Shown piece by piece: positions 1-9,708 of a DNA stretch of 64,000 nucleotides. The notes below the pieces were generated by a model that was given only the letters and a program-made list of their open reading frames with translations, searched no databases and was not told the DNA's origin. Every line of letters starts with the position of its first letter. The stretch's first letter is position 1. The translations under genes and the position numbers were made by a program. The stretch comes from Monocercomonoides exilis (taxonomy: Eukaryota; Preaxostyla; Oxymonadida; Polymastigidae): contig LSRY02000049.1 in the NCBI GenBank assembly GCA_001643675.2, positions 62,001 to 126,000 of the forward strand, in the 5' to 3' direction.

Positions 1-809
1 TAGCACTGGTGCAGCCCCAGCGTCCACGCCGGGATCAGGCACGGCCTCCCCACCAGCTCCGTGTACTCCTCCACCACCGCCTCCATCCGCCCCTCCTCCC
101 CGCCCAGGAAGATGTACAGGTCGATCAGCCCGCCCATCATCCGCCACGTCAGCTCCCCGTCCGCAATCTCCACCTGCAGCGGGCTCGCCGTCAGCATCAG
201 CACCCCATGCATCCTGCCCCCGGCCCGCCGCTCCACGTGCAGCGGATGCGTCCCGTAGTGGTTCGTCCCGTCCCCAGGCGTGCCCCGGTCCTGGTTCGTC
301 AGCGTGTAGTTGAACGGGTACGGCAGCGCAAACCGCGTCCTCCGCTGCCCCAGCCCGTATATCACCGGCTTCGCCCCGACCGCCGTGCTCAGCTGCACAA
401 ACCCCTTCCCGTACGCAAGCCCGTGCCTCACCGACCCCGGCCGCGTGTCGAAGATCGTCTCCCCGCTGCTCCGCCGCGCCACCACAATCCCGCAGTCCTC
501 TGTCACAGACACACGGAACCCCGACTCGGCAAACGCCACCCCGCTCCCCGACCCCGCCGCCGCCTCCTCCACCACATCCACCACCTCGTACGCCGGCTCT
601 GCGTTGTCCACAATCTTGATGTGCAGCCGGTCCCGCGTCTCCGCCACCACCTCAAAGTGCAATGACTCTGCGTCGGGCGGGAACGGCCCTTCCCCCGCCC
701 GCTTCACAAACTCCCCCACAATCACGCTATCCGTCTCCACCTTCCGGCACTCGTATTCTGCGTACCCGCACGCACTCGCTTTCACCAAAACAAGCAAAAA
801 CAATATCAT
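1..809 (-). CDS. Glycoside hydrolase family 31 alpha-glucosidase, N-terminal part (runs off the left edge)
   Basis: About 269 residues read without interruption on the minus strand from the ATG at 809 to the window edge. The start follows an in-frame TGA and opens with a hydrophobic signal peptide (MILFLLVLVKASA), so the product is probably secreted or lysosomal. The visible part corresponds to the N-terminal beta-sandwich of GH31 enzymes. It includes a YGLGQRR-like segment (revcomp of about 345-365) and, at the edge, the family signature ahead of the catalytic barrel (GRPCLIPAWTLGLHQC). Members release glucose from alpha-linked glucans. The catalytic Asp residues lie outside the window, so specificity (alpha-glucosidase, glucosidase II or xylosidase) cannot be set. 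Codon use is strongly GC-rich, unlike most of the window. Confidence 0.8.
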   Translation of the reverse strand, partial: MILFLLVLVKASACGYAEYECRKVETDSVIVGEFVKRAGEGPFPPDAESLHFEVVAETRDRLHIKIVDNAEPAYEVVDVVEEAAAGSGSGVAFAESGFRVSVTEDCGIVVARRSSGETIFDTRPGSVRHGLAYGKGFVQLSTAVGAKPVIYGLGQRRTRFALPYPFNYTLTNQDRGTPGDGTNHYGTHPLHVERRAGGRMHGVLMLTASPLQVEIADGELTWRMMGGLIDLYIFLGGEEGRMEAVVEEYTELVGRPCLIPAWTLGLHQC

Positions 810-2230
810 CAAGCCTTTGCTTTTGGGTGTCGATCGTGCTCAAACGCCTCATTCCTCCTCAACGGTCTGCACTTTCGCTCCGTATGCAGTCTCGCGCAGC
901 AACACGCATTTGCGCGCGTCGATGCCGAATATAACCGAAACAGCATGTGGATGAGCCCGGCAATGGGAACAAAAACGAAAGAGAGCGGGCGCTTTTCGTC
1001 GAGTGTCAAGGAATGCCTTTAAAGACGCATCTTCTTCGCTACAATGTTTGGTGTGCGTGCGTCCTGCATGTTTCTTCCATCAAGCGCGATGGAAAAGACA
1101 GTTTCAATTGTCATTTTTAAATTGAATATTACTGCTGAATTGAAAGCACCAATTGGCAATGTTTGGGGGAACTCGTTCACGTTTTCAGAAAAGCCATTGG
1201 TGTTGATTGGCCTCGCTGATTCATGTGCGTTTTCGGGCTGGACAAGGCGGCAACCTCTGCAAAACACCAAAACATCAGAAACAGCTGGCGCCGCAGTCTC
1301 TGGTGAAGAAATGGCGTGATTGATGGGATTGCATGATGGAAAAGAAGCAGGACTTTCTCTTGTGAAGGATATTGTTGTTGCTGTCACACTTTTGAAGCGA
1401 AAACAGAATTCTTTTGTGATTTTTGCTTTGCTTTGCTTTTCTTGGCTTCGGGTGCAATTGCTTTCATTTTGTTTCTGTCTTTGTGTTTGTGTTTATATTC
1501 ATTTTGCTTTAATTTTTTAAATTTTTTTTCAAAGGAAAAATGAGAGTTGGGCGTGCAAGAGGAGTTGCAGAAATGGGGGAGCAAAAAGGCTTTGCAAAGA
1601 AAACGAAAACCTCTCTGCAAAAAGGCTGTCAGCTGAAGGCAGCAGGCTGCACTGCGCTTTCTGCTCTTTTTTTTCCACTTTTTTTTTCAAAGCACAAACA
1701 TGTTCCATTGCTGAAACCCCTCTGTTTCAAAGAACAAAAGCATCTTTCAAAAAAAAGAATTTTTTTAAAAAAAGAAAATTCTCTGAGTCTGTCTGCAGCA
1801 GAGTTCCTCACGGCTCTTCATTGTGCACCCAGAAAAAAATAGCCATCGATTTTGCAATGCTCTCTTCATTGAGCATCGTCGTGGCTCAATAATTTGATGG
1901 CTTCTCCTGCAGACGCTCTGCTCGCAGAAACAAATAAAAAATGCTCCGCAATGCCACTTTGCACATCGCTCCTCCATTGTGTTCAACTTCGTCAAGAACA
2001 CAAACATTTCCTTTTTTGTTTTTTTTTTTCCAATTCATTATTCTCCGTTTCTGGACACTTCAACTTGCACGCAGCCTTCCAAGGCACGTGCCCCGCAAAT
2101 GCTTATCAGCATATGCACAAGGGGGATGCATTGTGCGATGCAGGAAAAGCAGGAAATGCAGGAAAAGCAGGAGTGGCTGAGCTGTTGGGATTGCGAATGT
2201 TTGTGATCGAGGGCATAACACAAACAACAT
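810..2230. other. Intergenic spacer between divergent genes
   Basis: I see no convincing gene here. Base composition falls abruptly from the GC-rich coding of the GH31 gene to T/A-rich DNA with poly-T and poly-A runs around 1500-1530 and 1665-1770. Short open frames exist on both strands, but they have low-complexity K/F-rich translations and no recognisable domain. As the only DNA between two divergently transcribed genes, it must hold both promoters. Confidence 0.6.
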
Positions 2231-3704
2231 ATGGGGAACTTTGCCAGTGCAGCAGGGATTTCGGCCGAGAACATCACAGACAGCAAGATGGTGTGCGGGG
2301 CTGGGCAGCGGAAGCGGAGAGCGGTGTTTGTGTACCGGCTGTGCGTGGTGGCGTACATGACGATGTTTATTGTTTCGTGCATTGTCTGTCTGCCCTTCTC
2401 CTCCTTTGTGTTGTTTTTCTGTTGAGCTGCTTTCTCCTCTCTTTCTCCTCTCTCTCTTTCTCCTTTTTGTGGGGATGCAGGCGATGCGATGCAGCTGAAG
2501 TATCTGACGAAGCAGGTGTATTTAATCACATACGCCTATTTCCTGGTGTGTGTTCATTCATCCCTTTCATGGGCGCACTTTATTGTGATTGTTGCTGTTG
2601 TCTTTTTCCGCTGCTTGCGGGGTGCTGCTGCCGGGGGTGCAGTTTGCAGCGTCTTTTGGCAAAGGAGAGGCAGAGTGGTTCCTGAGCGGAGGGAGGGTGC
2701 ATTCGGCGAAGACAGCAGCGTCGGGGCGGGCAAAGGCAACGTTTGTGCTGGCGGTGATCGGGGTGAACGGCAGCTTCCTGGCGATCCTGACGTTCTGGCT
2801 GGTGCTTGCGCGGGGGCACGAGGAGTTCCGCGTGTGGCACGACCTGTGGTTCGGGGTGAACCCGCACGGGCTGAGCTTTGTGCTGATTGTGGTGGACGTG
2901 TACTTCTTCACAGGCATCCGGTTTGGCCTGGCGCACGCGTACATGTCTGTGGCGTACTATCTGTTCTACATCTTCATGTCGTGGCTGTATGCAGCCTACA
3001 CCCACACGTGTGCCCCCTTTTGACTCCTTGTCGATGTCTAGTCTTCTGCTTTGTCGCTTTTCTGTTTTCTGTTTCTTTTTTTGTGTGTGTGCGCATGCGG
3101 CTGCATTCTGCTGTACAGGTGGATCTACCCGTTCTTGGCGCTGGGCACTGTGACCGCGAACTATGCGTATCCGATCTATGTTGTGCTCTCGCTCCTCACG
3201 CACTGCGCCATGTGTGCGCTGAGCAGGCTGCGGGACAGGCGCAAGGACGCACACAAGCACAGCCACAAGCTCAAGGAAGAACGCTCCGATATCCCGTGCA
3301 GCCACATCGTGCCTGTCCCGCACGCTCCGCTGGCATCTATTGCATCAGCTGCGAATGGCTGCTCCGAGGGTGCAGGCACGGACACATCGTGCGGTGCAGC
3401 AGCTGTGTGTGTCGAGAGCACTGAGGGAGCTGATGATGCAGCAGATGATGATGATGGGAATGTTGGGGGTGTTGGGGGTGCTGAGGGCGGTGCATGCGAG
3501 CGCGGCAAAGGCACCAGAGCTGGAAGGTGCAGCTGGAGCAGCACAGAGAAAGCGCAGGCAGCAGAGGAGGAGCGCAAGCGCATGGAGAGATGGCAGGCGG
3601 TGCTGGTTGGGGAGTCTGTGCGGCTGAGCGAGGCGATTCGGATGAAGATGGTGGAGATGGCGCCGCAGTGCCCGCTGGAAGTGGCCAGCGCCTCTTCGGC
3701 GTAG
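2231..3704 (+). CDS. Multi-pass membrane protein, FAR-17a/AIG1-like (possible FAHFA hydrolase)
   Basis: Four exons are proposed: 2231-about 2387, 2481-2545, 2643-3007 and 3119-3704. The last two introns are in phase with GTGTGT/GTGTGC donors and CAG acceptors. The first intron's donor is ambiguous (2384 or 2388). The protein has about six hydrophobic segments followed by a cytosolic tail rich in charged residues, Gly and Ala. The order of motifs recalls the AIG1/ADTRP family: KYLT after the first membrane segment, an NPHGLSFVLIVVDV segment with a single His, then WIYPFL. In that family a Thr and a His form the active site that hydrolyses fatty-acid esters of hydroxy fatty acids, and both positions look present. 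The family call rests on this pattern only. The roughly 190-residue C-terminal tail is longer than usual. Confidence 0.6.
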
Positions 3705-5183
3705 CTGGCTGGGAATGCGAAGAAAGCGTGAAGGGGTGGCTGGTGGGCTTGGGAGAGCAATTCGCAGGTGCCGCGGCTGGCTGATGCCTTGGCTTGATGT
3801 GCTTTTTGCAGCGCATGGGCTTTTGTGCCAGCGTTATTATGCATCATCATCGTAATTATTATCATTGTTCTTATTGTTGTTACTGTTCATATTTTGATTT
3901 TGAATTTTATGTGTGTGTGTGTGTATTTTATCATTTTTTGTCTGTTCAAACTTTTCTATGAGCAAGCTGCTCGATGTTTTTATGATTTGCGAGTTCACAA
4001 CTGCAGGAGAGCCTGTCTTTGGTTTTGTTGCTTTATTTTATTTTTATTTTATTTTTATTTTTATTTTTTTTTTCTGTGCTGTGTTGTGCTGCTTTGCATT
4101 TGTATGTATTGGAATTTTTTGGATTTTGTTTTTGGAGGCTCTGTGTATTTATGAGGCTGCAGGCATGCCCAGCCGAGCCTAACACTGCCTTTTTTTGTTG
4201 CATGTGCAATTGTTTTGGTGGGCTGGGGGTGTGTGCTTGGGTGTGTTTGGGTGTGCTTGTGGGTATGGGAGAGAGGCGGAAGGAATGGGAAATGATCGAG
4301 AGCAACAAACAGTGAAATGAAGTTGCTGCTTTGCTGAGTGTGCAGAGCAGAGGGGAGCAGCGTGTATAAAATAAGGAGGGAGCTGTGGTTGAGATGGTAA
4401 AATGGCCAAAAATGGTGATCGCGGAGAGGGGAGAGAGCATTTGCTGAGAAACAAAAATGAGGGCAGGAAGCAGCGAGGAAAGGGCTGTGAAGGGTATGTG
4501 AGGGAGGAGGCTGGAGGAGGAAGGGAAATGCGCGTAATAAACGGCATTCGAAAATTTGTGATAAGCCGCAGTAGCGGATGCGCAAAGAAAGAAGGAAAAG
4601 AGGAGTTTATGTTACATTTCTGGAGGGGCGCGCCCCGCTGACAGGGATGTACAGGGTCATCCTCACATGGGTTTTGCTTTGTTTATTTCTTTTTGCTGTG
4701 TTTGGGGGAAGGGTGTTTTTCGTGTTTTGTGATTGCTTCTTATTTTTTTTTTTATTTTTCTTTTTCTTTTTCTTTCTCTTTCTCTTGTTCCAGATGTTTG
4801 TGTGTTTTTGTGTCATTTGAGGCTGTGCCTATGGTTTTGTGCGTCTTAGCAGAAAGTGCATGTTGAAAATAAAAGCTGTTTTTAATGATTCGTTTTCTGT
4901 TTTTTTGTTTTTCATTTTTCATTTCTGTTTCTGCCAAAAGCAGAAAAAAGCACAAAAATAACAAAACATAAATTTAAAAAATAAAAAAATAAACAAAAAA
5001 TATGAAACACTTTGGTTTCTTCCGCTCAAAACGAAGGGAAGAGAAATATCGAGGAAAAAAATTGTTTTTAAAGAATTTTGAGTGGAAAGAGAAAGCACCC
5101 ACTCGCTTAACATGGGCAGGAATAAAGCAAAAAGGAAAGCCCATTCTGTGGTGCTTCTGGACGGAACCTGCAGGTGCAGCACC
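3705..5183. other. Intergenic spacer between convergent genes
   Basis: The region lies downstream of both neighbours. It is T-rich on the + strand, with runs at about 4030-4075 and 4738-4790, and has a purine-rich block at about 4390-4640. Open frames here are low complexity (F/L/Y or K/N/T) and I find no domain or splice-consistent exon chain. No RNA gene was recognised. Confidence 0.6.
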
Positions 5184-8100
5184 TCAACTATTCTTGAGAC
5201 AGTTGGCGATGTCTTTGGCCCTTGGTGCAACCAGATTATCGTCTGACTGCGCCAGCGCCTCCACCACTTTTGCATCGACCACGTTGCTCACCAAGCTGCC
5301 TGTCACAATCCCGCCGCGCTGCATTATCCGCAGCACCAGCCCCACCATGTTCACGCGCACCCACCGGCTTCTGTCCCTCAGCAGCTGGCTGCATTTCTCC
5401 TTGTTCAGCCCTTCCAGCAGCGCCCCGTGGTTGTCTGCCACACCCCCAACCCAGAACACAAAAAAAGAAAAAGAAAAGAAAAAGGAGAACAGAATCAAAA
5501 ATACAAGTGAAGGACAAAGCAGAACCTGGGCAGAGCGACAACAGGCACAGCGCAGACAGCATGTTCGCCCGCTCAGCCTCTTCTCTTTTTGTGTTGGTTG
5601 CAACACCCCAGCAGAACTCCACCATATTGTCAGGCATCTTCGTCAGCGCACGCCCGCGGCTCAGCAGCAGCAGACACCGCGCAGCGTCTCTCTTCACCTG
5701 GTTGTCTTCCTCATATTCAAAGCACTTCTGCAGCACCTCTGCTGCTCGGCACTCTTCTGCTGCTGCTCCATACGGGTGCGGACACTCCTCGGCCACTGCA
5801 CACGCACCCACACACAGCACATTCCCCAGCGCTGCTGCTGCCATCCGCCTGCACTTGCCATTCCCCGGCTCTCGCTCCAGCACCTGCACCAGCCCCGCCA
5901 CACACCCCAGCTCCACCAGAACTTCGCACTGCTCTGCCCCCATCTGCCACGTCAGGCGGCACAGCGCTGCCACCACGTCTTCCTCTGCCTCTGCAGCCGC
6001 CTCTGCCTCTTCCACTGAGGCCGATGCATCTGGAGGCGCAATCAGCCAAACAAGCGTCTTCGCCAGCCTTCGCGAAAACACTCGCTGCCTCAGCCCCGCA
6101 TTCCCGTACAGCACATGCCGCAGCACTTTGCAGTACAGCCCCAGCACTTTCCTGTCTTTCGTTTCCCCTGCTGCCTCTCCCACCGCCTCCACAAACTCCT
6201 CTGGCGCCAGCTTCAGCTTCTCTTCCGCGCTGCCCTGCTTCTCCACTTCCTGCGCAAAAAGCTTCAGCACGCCCACATAATACTCGTAAGTGGGCGCTGC
6301 TCCTTCTGCCCTTTCCAAAGCGATCGCTCTTGGATCAGGATTCGACCCTGCTGCCGAGACAGACAGATGAATCTGTGAAGAAAGGTGTGAGGACGCACTC
6401 GAGGAAGATGATGCTGATGCTGTTGCTGCAGATGGTGTTGCTCGCATGGACGAGAATGTTGAGGAGGGCTGAGACGAGAACATGTTCTGTGGCTGGCTCG
6501 ATGCCAGCGGATGCCAACTGCTCTGCTGAAACGAAGCGGGGCCAGACTGATGCGAGGGAGGTGGTGTCGAAAAGGAGAAAGTGGCGGAACGTGATGGCTG
6601 TCTGCCTGACGACTGCATGTATTGCTGTCCGGAGTATGAGAAAGTGGACAAAGACGGAGTTTGGGTCTGATGCACCTGGCGATAAGCGGAAGGCGGCAGA
6701 GCAGCAACAGAAGTCGACAGGCTGTGCATCCCATGCGGCGTCGCCAAATGATCGAATGTGGAAGAGTTTGCGGTTGTGCCTGTTTCACGAAAAGAGCGCT
6801 GCGATGCAGACAAAGAATGAGGAGAGAGATGCGATGCCACAAAACTTGTTGAATGGCTCGGTGCAGCTGATGCAAATGAGCTTGATGAAGCACCAAAGCC
6901 AGGCGCATAATGGGAAGATGATGCGGAAGATGATGTGGAAGATGAAGCGGAAGATGAAATGGAAAGCATAGGTGAATGTGAAGAGTGAGAGGTCGATGAC
7001 GTGAGGACCGAAGCCGACATAGAATTAGCCGAAGACGTCATTGATGCAATAGGCGCAGACGAGACAATAAAAAGCAGACCCAGCTTGACTAGGACTTCTT
7101 CCATGTGCTTGAGAACAACCTTCTCTGCAAACTCCCCCACCTTCTCTCTCAGCTTCACAACACTCTCCAGTTGCGCCTTTTCTATCTCCACCTTTTTTTC
7201 TGCATCTTTCGCTTCTGCCAGCATTTTCTCCATCTGCTGGTTCGCCTCTCTCATCTCCTCCTTCACCCGCCTGTTGATCTCAGGCAGATTCAGCAGCTGT
7301 GCCGCAGTCGGTCTCCAACGCGGATTCTGCTCTCCCCACAGTCATCATCAGCGTTTGCGAGTGGCACATTCGCAGCCAATAGAAGACCCCAAGCACACAG
7401 TTCCGCATGAAAAGAAGATAGAACAAGAATTGTCATCAAAGAAAAGGTTAACACAAAACAGAACAGAACAAAACAGCACCCAACACACCTCGCTCAGCCC
7501 TGCCACGATGAAATCTCTCAACACATCTGATAAATGCCCCAATTGTGTCCGCACATACTCTGGCTGCAGGTTCAGCTGCTCGTTCTTATTGAACGTGTTC
7601 ACTGCCATCTCATACATAGTCACCATCAGCGCGTAAATGTCAGACGCTGCTGTGTACCTGGATCAACCAATAACACACAAAACACACAAAAATACACAAA
7701 AATACACATAAACGTCACTGCGAAAGCAAGTGCTCGACACCTGATATCCCTCTCCGAGCTTTCAGGCGGAAGGCAGTGCACAGCAGACGCAAAAGCAAGC
7801 GCAATCGCAAAAAGACAGTAAGTGAATGGAAAACAATCTTCACAAGAAAAAAAAACAGAGTTCATTGAACTGATTTGCACACAATTTCTTTGGATCCACT
7901 TCAGGTGCCAAATATCTTCTGTTTGCCACGCGGTAAGAGACAAAGAAAGAGAAATATAAAGAGAAATATAAAGAGAGAAATAAAGGCTTGGCAGCACAAA
8001 TAAAAACAGATACTCTGTTCCTCCTATCCGCGTCGCCTGAACGGATGTCGTCAGCGTTCGTGCCAGTCCAAAGTCGCCTTGTGCAATCAACAGCACATAG

Positions 8101-8958
8101 ACCAACCGGAATTCATGAGCAAAGTGTAATCCAGAATGCAGGCAGACCAACATAAAAGTGATGTTATATTAACAAAAAAACATGAGTGATGTGGAAAGCA
8201 GATGGGCAGACCAAGCTTGGCGCGGTGCTCGCCATACAACAGGATGTTGTCAGGCTTCACATCGCGGTGCACAATGCTTTTCCCGTGCACTGCCTCCAGC
8301 GCTTGCGCCATGTCCGCAAGCACATCCCATATGATCTAGTGCATTCCCCAGCAGCAATTGTGCAGCCAGGCAAACAAAGGCAAATCTCTCAGTTATTTCC
8401 ATCAAGCGCAACAACACATCGCAGACACACCTCCTCGGGGATCGGCTTCCCTCTGTGCGGCTCCTCTTCCATAAAATTCCTCAACGATCCGCGATCGCAC
8501 AGCTCCATGATCAGATGCACGCTGTTTCCGTCTTTCTGAGCATTGACAAGCTCCACCACATGCTCATTCTTGATACTCTGCAGCGCCTGAATCTCCTTCA
8601 TCCACATCGAGCCCCACCCTGCGGCACTCATCATCTTGTCCGCGTACAGCCTTCCCGTCTCCACATCCTTCACAACGAACACGTTTCCAAAAGTTCCGTC
8701 TCCCAGATTTCTTCCCCGAATGTCTTTCCTCCCCGTGCAAAAGAAACCAGAAACAAAAACAAACATATAGCGAAATAAAATAATCAGAATAAAAATAGAA
8801 TTCCAAAAAACAAATGCGCAGCCGCAAAAATCAAAAGTGAACGTTTTGTGAAGGCAAAAAAGAGTTTTCGAACTCTGGTCAAGATCTCCTCAATTTCATT
8901 TCATAAAATGGTTATTTAGTTTGTTCATACATTTTCCGAGAATGAGCTGGCCTTCCAT
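5184..8958 (-). CDS. Ser/Thr protein kinase with coiled coil, Ser-rich linker and ARM-like helical repeats
   Basis: Nine exons join in phase: 8958-8931, 8723-8431, 8335-8212, 8077-8014, 7918-7883, 7758-7741, 7657-7489, 7326-5526 and 5434-5184, giving about 927 residues. The kinase domain occupies the first ~260 residues. It has a glycine loop (GDGTFGNVF), the ATP-binding Lys (YADKMM), HRDVKPDN, GDFGLAR, a GGTERYLAPEV activation segment and the C-lobe Arg (NPRWRPTA), so all catalytic residues are present. It is followed by a coiled coil (EEMREANQQMEKML onward), about 300 residues of Ser-rich low complexity, and a helical C-terminal half that looks like armadillo repeats. The exon at 7741-7758 is only 18 nt but restores the frame exactly. 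The kinase subfamily (NEK-like or TKL-like) is not settled. Substrates are unknown. Confidence 0.85.
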
Positions 8959-9708
8959 TGTTTCTGAAATGATGCAACAATAAATAAAACAAAAATAAAA
9001 TAGAAAAAATATAGTATGGTCCAATAAATAAATAAATAGAATACACAAAAAAAAAGTTTGCACTTTTTTATCTCTAAATCGATTTTGAGATAATAAAAAT
9101 GATGATAAAAAAATTGTGACACTTATCGAATTTTTCTTCATTGGAAAACAAAAAAGAACTATTTCTGACTTACACAGTTGATGGAAAAAATTAATCTCTC
9201 TTAAAAACATATTCTTCATGTTCAAATCTGAACAATCATTCGAAAAAGATCTGTTCTTTCAGAATTTTTGATCAACTGTTTGGCTTCAGAAGAAGTGAAT
9301 GGCACATGAACAAAACAAACGTGAATATCTTTATTGACTTTTTTCGCAAATGTTTCAAAATATCCTTTTATCAAATATCACTAGATTGAGAATATGTATT
9401 GCTCTCGTTTTATTTTTGTGTGGAGAAAGATGTTTTTTGCTTCATACCCATATATTTGTTTGAAAGAACTGATAATTTTTTTATTTTGAATTCTTGATTG
9501 TTTAAATTAAAAGAAAGGTGTGCAAAAAGTTGAATACTTATAAATAAAAATCTCAATATTTATATCGATGTTATTGTTAAATTTTTGTTTTGTGTGTACG
9601 ATTTGAACAAAAACTATAATTTATTTGAAAAAATCTAATGCTTTCGAATATAACGAATTTTAAAATGAAAAATCACTTCAATTTTTTTGTAGGGAGAAGT
9701 TCTGTGAA
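8959..9708. other. Intergenic spacer between divergent genes
   Basis: This is AT-rich DNA between the kinase start and the start of the next gene. Here the window changes from GC-rich to AT-rich coding. No domain-bearing frame was found. The minus-strand open frame around 8900-9225 is F/I/Y-rich and overlaps the first exon of the kinase in another frame. Confidence 0.55.

Noticed and set aside
9-954. Long open frames on the + strand opposite the GH31 gene (P/R/H-rich)
   Set aside because: They are shadows created by GC-rich codons on the other strand. The minus-strand reading has a signal peptide and GH31 motifs.
1540-1842. 100-codon frame at 1540
   Set aside because: It is mainly a translation of poly-T/poly-A tracts (F- and K-rich) without conserved features.
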